Assembly: GCA_007922195.1 (NCBI GenBank)
Contig: ML682092.1
Span: 772,035-836,034, forward strand
Reading direction: 5' to 3'
From: Podocnemis expansa
Lineage: Eukaryota; Chordata; Testudines; Podocnemididae
DNA: 64,000 nt
The translations under genes and the position numbers were made by a program. The first letter of the stretch is position 1, and each line of letters opens with the position of its first letter. Shown here piece by piece: positions 41,608-53,529 of the stretch. The notes beneath the pieces were generated by a model. The model had not been told where the DNA came from. It ran no database searches and saw only the letters and a list, made by a program, of their open reading frames with translations.

Positions 41608-42359
41608 CCTCTGTAGGGGGGCATTGGGTTGGCTACACACCATTGCTGGATCAGAAGGGCCCCAGCACAAGCTGTCCACTTTCAGGGCACCAGCCAGCGC
41701 CCCTGCCTCTCCCCGCGTAATCCAGAATGGTGGCAGGGTGGCCATGGCCCCTGGCACTGGAGGGGGCTTGTTCAATGCTATGGGCATGGCTTGGGGGTAG
41801 AGACCGCCCTGCCTCCACTGCTCTCCCTGCAGCATTCTGGCCTGCCTTGCCCCCCCACCCCCACCCCAGCCAGCATGTGGCCACCGCTCTGCAGAGCCTG
41901 GGGGTGGAACATCGCACCCCTGGGGTGGGCCACTGGCTGGGTCCTGCCCCACATCTCTAATCCAGCCTTGAAGTGGGGCCAATCTGGAGCCCCCTGCAGC
42001 CTGGCATCTGGGGGCTTGACCTCCCCCACCATCACCCCATCACTATGCCACTGTCTGGTAGCTACCACTGTGATCATCAAACACAACCCCACCCCAACTG
42101 CAAGTTGCTTCCCCATATTCTCCCAAAGAAGACAGACACAGGCAGGGCAGACAAGTCAGGTGGTGAGGTGCATGCAGTAAATTTCAGACTGCGCTGCTGC
42201 CTTTGGCCTAGGCTACAATGTGACCCCTTAGCTTAGCAGTCAAAAATACCCTAAAGCCACAGCCTTGGCCTTGACACTAACATGCAAAAGTGGGTTTATT
42301 GGAGGACGAAGGTGTCTAGGTGCTGTTCCCCATCCCTGCGTGCTACTATCTGTGTCTGC
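41608..42359. other. Unassigned sequence
   Basis: Nothing recognised. Confidence 0.35.
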
Positions 42360-42977
42360 CAGAGCTGTAACTAGGCTGGAATGAATGGGGCAAAGCCCTG
42401 GGCGAGAAATATTAGAGGGTGGAGGGGATAGATCTGTCTTCCTGCAGCAGCTGGGGATGGATCTGGAACCAGGCCTAGCTGCCACAGGGAGCCAGATCTG
42501 TCCCCTGAAACCTCTAAAATTCCACCACCGCCACTGCCAGCAGCAATCTGGAACACACACACACCTCCCCCCCCCAGCTTGCTGGTGGCAGCAGAAGCTT
42601 CCCAGCTCATCCAGGGACAGCCAGGGATGGATCGGATTCCCCTGGCCTGCATAGCGGTGGCAGTGAAAAGCTTCTGCCACTGCCGGCAGGGCAGGGGAAT
42701 CCAAATCTGTCCCCAGCTACTGCCGGATGAGCTGGGAAGCTTCCGCTGCCATCAGCTGCCGCGGGGGGTGAGGGGGATAAAATTTGCTGCCAGAGGAATT
42801 TTAGGGGGCTGAGGGAACGGATCCGGATCCATCCCCAACTGCTGCGGGAAGCCGGATCCATCCCCTCCACCCTCTAAAATCCTTCAGTAAGATCGGGCCC
42901 CGGGCTGGACTGGGGAGGGGTGCGGGGTGTGTCTGGGGTCATTGCCCCAGGTGTGAAAATGACTAGTTATGGCTCTG
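42360..42977. mobile_element. hAT-like element, 618 bp
   Basis: The left end CAGAGCTGTAACTAGG and the right end ACTAGTTATGGCTCTG are inverted and resemble the family at 40620. No target duplication is visible (GTGTCTGC against ACAGCAAT), so the boundaries may have been altered. Confidence 0.6.
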
Positions 42978-43133
42978 ACAGCAATGTTCAGAACCACTAA
43001 CCTACCTAATGAATTGCTGTACGTTTCAGAGCCATAGGAGCTGGGGGTGGGGGGCAGGAAGTCAGGGAATCAGTATAGATTGAAGGAGGAAATGTACTGA
43101 CATGTTTTGTTTAACTTCAGGAATTAAAATACA

Positions 43134-43894
43134 CAGAGGTAGCCTCAGGCTATTGGGGGCCCTAGGTGAAGGCCCTTTATGGGGCCCTCTATAGGCTCCC
43201 AGTGTTACCCTCCCTGGGGCCACAGACCCCCCACTGCCACCCTAACTGCCCTCCCACATTCCCAGCTCTTGGGGGGGGGGGGAGGCCGCAGACCACCAGG
43301 GCCAGAGGCTGTGCTGCTTACCTGCCCACCCAACCTCTCTGCAGTGTGAGTGGACCCACACTCCCCACCTATCTACATCCCACTGCACCTCCCTTGGGGG
43401 AGAGAGGAGAGCGGCTGGTGTGGCGCTGCAGCTTGCTGGAAGTGCAGGCCACCTGAAGCAGCCTGCTCTGAAGAGTTTGGACTGCTTTGCCCCCAGCCAA
43501 CCCAGGCGTGAATAGAGGCTCCCAGGCCTTGGATCGGGCCTGTTCAGGCCTTGAGTGGCGGGGGATGAAGCGGCCCGAACTGTTCAGAGTGAGCTGCTCC
43601 AGGGGGCCCCACTCCTGGAAAGCCACAGTGCTGCACTGGCTGCTCTCCTAACCTCCTCCAGGGAGGTACAGCTGGCTGGGGGTAGGCAGGAAGTGCTGCT
43701 CCTCCCCTGCTGCAGAGAGGCCAGGAGGGAGAGAAGGTGGCACAGCCTATGGCCATGGCGGTCCGCGGCACCCCAGGTCCCCCACCACCCTGCGAGCACT
43801 AGGATAAGTGAAGTTGGCAACTACTACAGGGCTCCCTTACTGCTCAGGGGCCCTAGGCGGCCGCCTGCTTTGCTTACCCCAAAAGCCTTCTCTG
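43134..43894. mobile_element. hAT element, 761 bp
   Basis: Ends CAGAGGTAGCCT and AAGCCTTCTCTG. An exact 8-bp duplication AAAATACA lies at 43126-43133 and 43895-43902. GC-rich and non-coding. Confidence 0.88.
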
Positions 43895-43997
43895 AAAATA
43901 CAGAAGTAGCAAGGACCTAAACTGCCCCGAGGCCCACTCCTGCTGAAGAGAAGGGGAGTTTTGCTCCTGATTTTAGCGGGCCACAGTCAGACTGAGT

Positions 43998-44691
43998 CCA
44001 TAGATTCTCATAAAATCTAAGGTCAGAAGATACCAATATGATTATCTAGCCTGAGCTCCCACAAAATCTCACCCACCCACTCCTGCAATAAACCTCTAAG
44101 CTATGATTGAGTTATTAAAATCCTCAAATCATGATTTAAGGACTTTAAGATAGAGAATCCATCATCAAGTGAGCCATGCCCCATGCTACAGAGGAAGGTG
44201 ACCCCCCCCCGTCCGCCCCTGAGCTCTAGCCAATGCACCCTGGGAGAAAATTCCCTCCCAGCATCAAATATGGTGATCAGTTAAACCCTGAGCACATGGA
44301 CAAGTCTCACCAGCTAGTCACCCAAGGAAGAATTCTCTGTAATAACTTAGAGCACACCTCATGAAACTTCCCTTCTCAGGCCACTGGCATATCTACCAGC
44401 AGCAGCAGCCAAAACTCAGTCAATTCCCAAACTAGGCCATCCCATCATACTGTCCCATCCATAAATTTATCAAGCTAGGTTTTGAAGGCGGTTATGTTTT
44501 TTGACCCCACAGCTCCCTTGGAAGGCTATTCCAGAACTTTACTGCTCTGACAGTTAGAAACCTGCATCTAATTTCAAGCCTAAATTTCCTAATGTACAGC
44601 TTATAAACCATTCATTTCACAGCATGAGCATCCCAGTCCCTACTTTGACATTTTGAACTAGGATATGTTTCTTCACCTAGTGCCCTTTCAC
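43998..44691 (-). mobile_element. CR1-type LINE 3' region
   Basis: This is the reverse orientation of the tail at 38735 (ATAGATTCTCATAAAATCTA, CTCAAATCATGATTTAAGG). It continues into older CR1 sequence (CTCCCTTGGAAGGCTATTCC). A hAT is inserted at its left gene-side end. Confidence 0.75.
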
Positions 44692-45090
44692 CAGGGCCAT
44701 CCCTAGATTAGGGAGAGTGAGGCGATCGCTCAGGGCCCCACCTTTCTGGAAGTGTCACGCTTCCATGCCCCCCCACGACTGGCTCTTCCGCATCTGGTGG
44801 ACTGGGCAAGTCAGCGAAAAGCAGCAGCCGGCTTCAGCGCTCCCAGTCCCCCCACCGCCACACACACTGCCTTCAAGTCCATTCTAGAGGCAGCATGTGT
44901 GGTGGGGGTGGGGGACCATTAGTGCTAAACCTGGCTGTCGCTTTTTGCTGACTTGCTGGGTCCCCTGGATGGGGAAAAGCCACACTGGCTGGCCCCACCC
45001 CCAGGGGCCGGGGGCGGGGGGGTGAGTGTGGGGCCCCGCAGAAGGCAATTCGCCTGGGGCCCCGTACTCCCCCCACCAGGGACAGTCCTG
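44692..45090. mobile_element. hAT element, 399 bp (family CAGGGCCRTCCYTAGG)
   Basis: It starts CAGGGCCATCCCTAG and ends CAGGGACAGTCCTG. An exact 8-bp duplication CCTTTCAC lies at 44684-44691 and 45091-45098. Confidence 0.92.
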
Positions 45091-45217
45091 CCTTTCACTC
45101 TGCTCCACAGCCAAGGGGAGCTTAGTGTGTGTGCAGGGAGTGGTCACTGAGGTTGAAGTGGCCACACTTCTCTGGGTTTACATTGGAGAAGGCAGGTGAG
45201 TGCAACATAAAAAACAA

Positions 45218-45462
45218 GGAGTCGTGTGGCACTTTAAGACTAACAGATTTATTTTTCGCATGAGCTTTCGTGGGAGAAAATCCCACTTCATCAGATGCTT
45301 TGAAGATGGGTGAATTTACAGAATGAAATGAAAATAAATGCAAGGTGGTATAAAACATAAGATCAGGTCATACAGGAACAGCAAATCAGAGCAGTTGTTA
45401 GGCTCAAACCATGGGAAGCCTGAAGTCAAATTACCTTTTGTAATGAGAAAAAACCCATAGTC
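45218..45462 (-). mobile_element. PLE 3' tail (copy C)
   Basis: This is the same tail as at 7150-7870, in the same orientation but without the MITE (GGAGTCGTGTGGCACTTTAA, then CCCACTTCATCAGATGC). It stops abruptly at CCCATAGTCT and is followed by PLE coding sequence in the opposite orientation. Confidence 0.85.
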
Positions 45463-45903
45463 TCAAGGATTACAAGCTATTAGAAGAACCATCCCAGATG
45501 ATGCCACAGCACAGCTTGTGACTGAACTCTGTGACTTTGTGCTCACCCACAACCACTTTGGATTTGAGGATAATTTATACCTCCAAGTCAGTGTCACTGC
45601 TATGGACACCCGCATGGCCCCACAATATGCTAACATCTTTATGGGCGACTTAGAACGTTTCCTCAAGTCTCATCCCAAAACACCTCTTCTTTACCTATGA
45701 TACATTGATGACATCTTCGTCATCGGGACCCATGGCAGGGATGCTCTTGAAGATTTTCACAGAGATTTCAACAATTTCCACTCCACCATCAAATTGAGCC
45801 TGGAACACTCCACACAGGAGATCCACTTTCTCGACACTACAGTACAAAACAGGGATAGACACATCACTACCACCCTGTACTGAAAACCTACTGATTGGTA
45901 TAG
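45463..45903 (+). pseudogene. PLE reverse transcriptase fragment (copy C)
   Basis: The plus-strand frame shows PLE RT blocks: LCDFVLTHNHFGFEDNLYLQ, TRMAPQYANIFMGDLE, the catalytic YIDDIFVIG and IHFLDTTVQ. A TGA precedes YIDD and another stop precedes KPTDW. In the usually conserved GxxMGTRMAP block the second Gly is Asp here (TAMDTRMAP). It is inverted relative to its own tail at 45218, and it ends exactly where a DIRS terminus begins. Confidence 0.85.
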
Positions 45904-46417
45904 TTCTTTGAGCGCTGCTTGGATACATTCAGTATTAGGTGTCTATGTGCCTATGTGCACGATTGGCCGGAATTTCTTCTAGCCTTAGCCTGTCAGGACA
46001 GGGCTGGCAGCCACTGCTCCCTGGTCATATATATGGCCCCAGGCCTGCTCCTCACCAGTTCCTTTTTTTTCTGCCCTCAGTGATGGTTACGGAACAGCCT
46101 GTTCTTGCTTTATGCAAGGGCCTGTCTCTTTGTTTTGTTTTACATGTATTTTCACTGGAAGATCTGCCTGCGGACTCCACCAGCGCTCCCACCGTGTCCT
46201 TCCAACAGAAAACTGAACACTTTGGGAGGGTTTCTTAATGCCCGTGTGAGCTTCACCAGGTGTATTATGCTCTATTTGCATGTCTTAAGTGAAGGATTCA
46301 GCAGGGAGCAAAGGCTGCATAGCGCTCCCGGGAACAGGCCCCGCAGCTGACACCAGGAATTCGCCGGCTCCTCTCACCGATCTCCGGCTCTGAAGAAACA
46401 CCGTGACCAGATCCAGC

Positions 46418-46790
46418 ACCATGTGCTCAGTCGGCACCGGAGCCCTCTTGACGCCTTTCTATGGCTATGAATACAGCCACAATTGGCCTTCAACTCGGTA
46501 CCGTGTGCTCAGTTGGCAGTGGAGCCCTCTCGATGCTGCTCTCTAGCTTTGAGTACAGCCGCGATCAGCCTCTGACCCAGCACCATGCACTCAGTTGGCA
46601 AACGAGCCTTCTCGGCGCCACTTTCCAGCTATGAATACAGCTGGGATCGGCCTCTAGCCTGGCACAGTGTGCTTGGGTGGCACCTGAGCCCCCTCGGTGC
46701 CACTCCTCAGCTATGAATACTGCCATGATCGGCCTCTAACCTGGCACCGTGTGCTCAGCTGGCATGGGATCTCTTCATGCCACTCCCCCG
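46418..46790. repeat. 82-bp tandem repeat
   Basis: About 4.5 units start with CACCRTGTGCTCAGTTGGCA at 46418, 46499, 46581, 46663 and 46745, and contain AGCTATGAATACAGC. Spacing is 81-82 bp, which is not a multiple of three. It lies where Gag's Ser/Pro-rich part would be. Confidence 0.85.
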
Positions 46791-47499
46791 CAGCATTCAG
46801 GTAAGCGTGCTCAGGACCAACTCCAGCACCAAGGGCCGGTGCTCTGTCTGGCACTTCCCTTCGGGGTGTGTGTCTGGAGCCTATCATGGTGCCAACCACA
46901 CCAGGAGGCCTTTGAAGTGACAGAAGCCCTCTGGCCCCTGAATACACTGCAGGCTGCCAAAACAAGTGGTAAGTCCATCTTCTTCCTTCCTCCACTTTAC
47001 CCAGCACCAGGGGGAGCTGTTCATTACTTGGGCCCATGCCACTGCACGACTATGGGCTCCAACACCTATGGCTCTGACAACCTTGCCTTTTCACTGCAAG
47101 AGATCTGAAGTGCATTCCTCAGGCTGGCCTCTCACTGAAGGGTCTGTGGTACTGGTTCTTCCTGGCACTGCACTTGAAACCGGCTACCTCCTACTGCGGG
47201 CCCGCAAGGAGAATCCCTACTCAGTGCCATGGCCCCGGTGAGGGAACCCCAGTACGGGGTTTGTCCCTTCTCCCGATTACAGCAGAACAGGGACCAGGGC
47301 CTTACAGAAGAGACCCTACCACACTTAAATAACCACCAGGCCACCGTTTGCCTCGGTCAGGGTCACACCCCTCGAGGGAACCCAGAACCCCCTATTTGAC
47401 CTGGGGTTCAAACCTCTCCGGCTTCCATTATATTCCCCCCCCCATACCCATGCCCATCACGTTGTTGGGACACATTGCCAAGCCTACTGATTCATCTGG

Positions 47500-49900
47500 G
47501 GTCCTCTAGGAGTCCCAGAAAGTTTGACCTCCTGGCTAAAAAAAAAATCCTACTCAGTTTTCAGCTTTTTAGCTGAGGGATCCTGGCCATCAGGCCGTGG
47601 TTAAAAGGTTCCCCAGATCTCTGGGATGCTATGAGGAGTTTCAGCAGCCTCCTCTCACAAGAATACTTGGCTAATTTGAATGTCTTCATCAAGGAAGGTG
47701 TCCTGGCATCTCACCATGCCTTTATAGTGGCTTTTGATGCTTTGAACACAGCTCCCTGCAGCATTGCTAGGGCTGTGGTTACACGCCGGGCAGCCCAGCT
47801 TCAGGATCTTGACCTCTCCCAGGACTTACAGTAGGCCATATTAGACTTCCCTTTAGAGGGGCAGTCTCTTTCTCTCTACCTGTCCACTGACTCCATGATC
47901 CATGGCGTCTATGTACAGAGGTCGGCACTCAGAGCCCTAGGTACACTCACTCCCCAGATACTTCAACATCCCCATTCTACCGCGACCCTGTCAACGCATG
48001 GGAGAAGGGTCCTTGTTGTACCCCCCCCCCCCCCCACGGAGCGGGTAGCTTCAGAAGCCTTTGGACTACAGGAAGTTGGTTCCCTTGCCTTATTATAGGT
48101 GATCCACCCCAACAGGGTCACGCTTCCTCCATAAGGACCTTTGAACTTCAGAGCGGAAACCTAAATGCTTTCGCTAAATGCCCCCTCACAATCAGCCTCG
48201 GGACACCTCTTCCTCCTCTCCGGGAACAATGTGCCTCCCTCTTCCCTTCTAGTACCCTTCAGGTGAAGTAAGGGCCTGGCCACTGGAGAATTCTCCTCAC
48301 ACGCACTTGCTTCCAGACGCAGATGCCCTGGAGCCTCCGTGGGAACCTGGAGGTCATAGAGGTATGCAAAGCGGGCACATCATGCCTCACAAAAAAAAAA
48401 CAAAAACAAAAACAAAAAAAACCTATAGCCCTCTGGGTCAAGGGGATGATGCCTACACTTCAGCAACTCCTTCCCACTCGGGAACACTGAAAAGAGATGC
48501 TCCCATGTCACTACCCCGAGAGCACTCCATCCGTGTCAGCTTGCAATGGATTGGGGGGAAGCTATTGCAGGATGATGCACCCTGCCCCCTAGGTGACGGG
48601 TAACAGGGCAAGCTCATCCCCCTTTGCTCTCTTATCTTCTCCTGCCTTACCCCCCCCCCCCCAGCAGTGCCCCCTTTGTATCAGGGCCATGCTCTTCAGA
48701 CTCGTATTAGGCTTTTGCCTGTGAGATCCTCAAGTCTCACTTTAGGGGTTTTAGCCTTTTCAGCCTCTACCCCTCCTTCCCAAAGACCTTCACCACTTTA
48801 CACTGGTTCTTCTGCCCACCAGCAGACCCCAGTTTAGTCATTGACTGGAACCTCCTCTGCTCTGGTGCCTTCCTCTACCAGGCAAGGGTCGCTTCCTCTG
48901 GAAGTCGAGGAGCTACCCTGATCTCTATTCCACCCCTCTGCTCCCTAGAATTGCTGCGAAGGGAGATAGTAGGAGATAGAACTCCTAACCACCATTGGCA
49001 CTTGTACATCTGAGTGAGCCATTTGAGGACCTGTGATTTCCAGCTTAGGACAGTTCCCTTGCAGAAGTCTGGCCCAGGGAAGCTTATAGGCCCTAATGGA
49101 CTGGAAAGCCTGATGCCTTATGGGTGACGTTTTTCATAATGTTCCCTCTTGCCCCTCTGTGTTCCTTAAAGAACACAGCAGTTCTCTCTTGTCTTCCCTA
49201 AGTAAGGGTTGCCTTATGCTTTCGTCCTCTTCCTGGGATCCTTCCCTCCTCCCTTCTCCCAACAGGGACCTGCCCAAACCTTAACCCTTCCAATATGTGG
49301 GGTGGCGCACCAATAATACTCCTCCCTTTGGAGCAGGAGTTACATACCACATCCAACTTGTGTCTTGACTAAGGTGGTGCCATTCTTCTCATCAGGACCT
49401 ATGCAAGGTTCCTTGTAGTTGGCCCTTCGTAGCCAGGACCCAAAACCTGCACCCGCCGCTAGAATGAGTCATTCAGCTATGTTGTGAAGGTTGACTGCCT
49501 CTCCATAGAAGTGAGAGATGAGAATGCTTCCGAGCTGTGTGCCCTTTCAAAACATTCTGTTTCTGGAGTTGGAGGCATGACCCTCGAGGTGGACCTGACC
49601 CTTGTACAGAGATGGCCAGATACCCCTTCCCTTGATTTAGCACACCTCTTCCTATGTAAGTCCACATAGCAGGAGAGTAGAGTACAGGGGCAGGGGACAA
49701 AAATATGCACCAAGTGCTGAAGTTGCATAATCCCCCCCCCCCCCCCCGAACCCCATGATGTTTTCATCGCCCCTACCTCAGGTCATTTCCCCCCTTTTTG
49801 GTTGGGGATAACCTAACATAGGGGATTTCAATGACTTTTCTCCTAGTTTCTCTGCTGATACTAGAATGGCTGTTCCTAGCCTTGACACACACTGGCCTGA
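47500..49900 (+). repeat. 2.4-kb tandem duplication, unit 1
   Basis: Shared marks with unit 2 include TTTGACCTCCTGGCTAAA, TTCATCAAGGAAGG (47684), AAGGGCCTGGCC (48270), and ACTGCCTCTCCATAGAAGTG (49493). Spacing to unit 2 is 2.29-2.42 kb. Unit 1 holds the better Gag core: MRSFSSLLSQEYLANLNVF, then LPFEGP-like PLEGQSLSLYLSTDSMIHG. Confidence 0.8.
47631..48000 (+). pseudogene. DIRS Gag core, unit 1
   Basis: The frame MRSFSSLLSQEYLANLNVFI to SQDLQ ends in a TAG at 47832, and continues in phase with AILDFPLEGQSLSLYLSTD and LRALGTLTPQILQ. It aligns with the minus-strand Gag core of copy 1 at about 15650-15970. Confidence 0.75.
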
Positions 49901-49924
49901 GCTGCCCTGGTTTACCTTCAGGCT

Positions 49925-52220
49925 CCCAGGAGTCCAAGGGTTTTGACCTCCCGGGTCAAAGGCTATTCAACTTCAGCCTTTCAGCTGAGAATTGCTAACC
50001 ATTAGACCTTATTTAACAGATATTCCTTATATCTGTGTAATGCTATTAAGAATTTTAGCAGCTTCCTCCCATAACACTTGATAGATTAGGATGCCTTCAT
50101 CAAGGAAGGCACCTTGGCCTCACACGAAGCCTTTACAGTGGTGTGGGATGCCTCAGACATGACCAGCTGCAGCATTGCTACAGCCATGGTTGCGCACTGA
50201 GTGTCCTCTACCAGGACTTATAGCAGCCCACATTAGACCTTCCCTTTCGAGGGATGGCCTCTCTGTGCCCTGGCCACTGACTCCCTGATCTGTGCCAACT
50301 GTGACCGTAGGTCAGCCCTCAGAGCCCTGGGTATAGTTATTCCCCAGGTGCTTCAATGTTCAGTCAGCCCACCGCGACCCCACGAACGCTTGGGTGAGGG
50401 TTGTCACGGTAGTCTCCCCCACCCACAAGCAAAAGGGCTACTCTTTAGGGGCCTTGGACTGCGGTTGATGCCCCCCCCCCTTTTTTCTTCCATTGAAGGC
50501 AGTCAACTCTAATACTGTCACCTCTATGTCTATCAAACCCAACCTTTGAACTTCAGGGAGGCATCCTAAATCACTTATGCTAAATGCCCCCTCGCAATCA
50601 GCCTCACCTCTTCCTCCTCTACAGTAACGATGCGTCTCCCTCTGCCCTTACCATACCCTTCGGGCCGCGTAAGGGCCTGTCACCCAGAGAACTCTCCTCA
50701 CATGCGCTCAGTTCTAGTTGCATGTGCCCTTGGAGCCTGGGTAGAAATCAAGGGGTGATGGAGGTATGAGAAGGGAAATAACGATGCCCCCTCCCACCAC
50801 AACACCTGCTCTGCAGCCCTTAGCCAGGCCTACAACACACTGGGATACATAGAGGATGATACTCACTCCCCATCCTCATACCCAGAGGCCCCTTCCTCCC
50901 ACACCTCGTCCAACCCCTCCCCCAGTCAGGTGCATCAGGATGGGTACACAACCGCTTCGCTGGCCCAAAAGCATTTCTTACTCCTGTTGGCCTGCAACGG
51001 ATCTTGGGGGATATTACTGTGGGATGGTGTACCCCACCTCCTAGGTGGTAGGTTAGAGTGTGAGCTCATACCCTCTTGTTCTCTACCTTTTCCCTCCTCA
51101 CCTTCCCAGGTGATCCCCTTTTATTCTCAGGGCCATGGTCTTCAGACTCGCATTAGGGCTGTCGCTTGAGGCATCCTTGATCTCCATCGTAGGGGTTTTT
51201 TGCCTCTTCAGCTACTACCCCTCCTCTCCAAGGACATTCACCACATCTCACTGGCCAGTCTGCCCACCGGCAAACCTCACATTTAGCCCTCTACTGGAAC
51301 CCCCTCTGCTCTGGTACCTCCCTCCAGTCAGGCAAGGGACACTTTCTGTTGAAAACCCCAGACAACCATGTAGGAGCTGTCCTAACCTTTCAATGGCATC
51401 CCCCTCCTCCCAAGAATCACAACAAGGGGAGATAGTAGGGGAGAGAACTCTTAACCCCATTGGTATTAATACACCTGCTGGAGGACATGTGGTCCTTAGC
51501 TCATGGTTAGTTCCCCTGCAGGACTCTGGCTCCCAAGGGAATTGCAAAACCCTTAGCAGGCTGGAAAGCGTGATGCCTTATGTGTGATGCTTTCATAACA
51601 TCCCCTCACAGTGGCATCCCCTTGGTTTTCCCTAACTAGGGGTTGCCTTATGCCCTCCTCCTGTCTCCCTAGGGTCTCTCGTCAGGAGCTATGCAAGATC
51701 CCTCATAGTTGGCCTGTTGCAGCCAGGACCCAACACCTACTCCCACCACTAGAGATGAGTCAACCAGCCATGATAGAAGGCTGACTGCCTCTCCATAGAA
51801 GTGAGGGTGAGAATATCAAGCGAGCCATGTGCCCCCCCCCCAACCCTCTGATTCTGGAGCTTGGGGGGCACATCTCTTGGGAGGGACCTGACCCATCTAT
51901 AGAGATCATCGGCTATCCCTTCCCTCTATTCAGCACACCTCTCCTTTTGTGAGGCTGTGTATTGGGAGAGTAGAGTACAGGGGCAAGGGACATAAATGCG
52001 CACCTAGCCTTGAAGCTGCATAAGCCCGTCCCAGAGCCCCACAATGGTTTCTCACCATCCCTGTCTCAGGTCATTCCCCATCCCTTTGGTCGGGGATGAC
52101 CTCACATGGGAATTCAATCACCATTCCTCCTGTTTCTCTGTTTTCACTTCCTGGTCATTTAACATTCATGAACTCTGCCATTTGGCATCTCTCCTGATGC
52201 TAGGATGGGTATACCTGAAG
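49925..52220 (+). repeat. 2.4-kb tandem duplication, unit 2
   Basis: This is a diverged copy of unit 1. The Gag core at 50040-50350 is more damaged (DAFIKEGTLASHEAFTVVWD). Independent decay in both units shows the duplication is old. Confidence 0.78.
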
Positions 52221-53273
52221 GTTCCCCTTTTCCTACTGTAGTGGTAACCTATCGGAAGACATTGTCACGTGTTAGGTCAGGTTGGCCAGGGGATGGTAGA
52301 CCCCGATAGATTGACCACCTCATAGTTATATTGGGCTACTAGCTTAAAACCGCAATCTTTTCAGCCTCCCCTGGAAAAGGGGAAGTCACCACACATACAG
52401 GCCTCTTCCCCCCGCCTTCCCCCCATGGGGGGAGGATTTTAAACAGTGTGCCTATCTCGGTTTTTTTTCTTGTCTCCTTACTTCTGCTTTTGGCTAATAA
52501 GCACTGTCAAGCTGTTTGTGTCTGGGTATAAAAAGAAATTCCTTAGGAAGCACAGATGGGAGTCTCTCACGGGTCAAGGGGTGCCATGGGTAGGGGGCCT
52601 TGGTCCACTCTAAGGGGGCCACTCACCCCGAGGTGGTGGTGTAGCCACTCACGCCAGAACAGGGCTCCCCCCTGGGCTACGTGATGGTGAGTGATAGGGT
52701 TTAATTTGGCTGTATCTTTAATAAAGTTGTAGTCTGCTTCACTCCTGATTCAGGTGTTGCTTATCGCACAGGATCCTCAACCCTGTCCCGAGCCCACTCG
52801 TGACACCAACTATAACCCGTGGAAGGGTCACCTCTAAAGAAGGGCCCTCTGGGGATCCTCACTCCTTCCCTCCCAGCTACCTGACACTTTGGGCCCCAGA
52901 GATGGGCCTGCTTAGCGCCTAGGCCTTATTCTGAGCCCCTCCTTCCCAGGCCCTCCATTCCCATGCTCCAACGGATGGAGGGCAGGGGGTCCCCACCTAC
53001 TCCTTCCTCATTATTTTCTTCCTATGTTATCTTTCATATGGAGTCAGGATGCCTTAGTTTAGGGTGCCCTTATCAATCCTGCCCTTTGCATCTATTGCCA
53101 GTATGTCAAAGGGGGGGAAGGCCTTTTGCCTGTCCCCCGGTTGGTCAAGGGCAACGTGTTCCCTGCCCCAATCTGGGTTAGTAACTTAACCCAATTTACC
53201 TCCCTTTGAGGTCAGGGCGGCAAGGGTGGCAGTTATCCCACCCTTCCTCATCGCCTGCGACTGTAGGAGCCTG
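52221..53273. other. Mostly unassigned; possible old LTR-like tract
   Basis: TCTTTAATAAAGTTGTAG at about 52720 looks like a polyadenylation signal. The stretch from TGTTAGGTCAGG (52267) to CACTCGTGACA (about 52803) has TG/CA ends but no target duplication, so I do not call an LTR. Confidence 0.3.
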
Positions 53274-53287
53274 TTTCTCTGGATCAT

Positions 53288-53529
53288 GTCAATTTCCAAA
53301 GGGATAGCCATGTTAGTCTAGTCCAGCAAAAAAAAACCAAAACCAAAAACAAAACAACAACAACAACAAACCAAGGAGTCGTGTGGTACTTAAAGACTAA
53401 CAGATTTATTTTTCACATGAGCTTTCATGGGAAGATCTTCGAAGAATCTGACGAACTGGGATTTTCTTCCACAAAAGCTCAAATGAAAAATAAATCAGTT
53501 AGTCTTTAAGTGCCACACGACTCCTTGTT
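53288..53529. mobile_element. PLE-derived fold-back element with 14-bp TSD
   Basis: Inverted PLE 3' ends face each other across about 53435. The left arm includes the terminal block (CAAAGGGATAGCCATGTTAG), a CAA/AAC-rich tract and GGAGTCGTGTGGTACTTAA; the right arm is the inverse, ending CACACGACTCCTTG. The direct repeat TTTCTCTGGATCAT lies at 53274-53287 and 53530-53543. Confidence 0.9.

Noticed and set aside
40239..41982. Long open frames up to 413 codons on the minus strand and several on the plus strand
   Set aside because: They follow CpG-rich tandem repeats in the hAT at 40620-41599 and its flanks; all frames are open because stops are rare at this composition.
42360..42977. hAT target duplication
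   Set aside because: The inverted ends are good but the 8-mers outside do not match, so I do not claim a duplication.
52267..52803. Second solo LTR
   Set aside because: TG and CA ends and an AATAAA are present, but no target duplication or matching LTR is visible.
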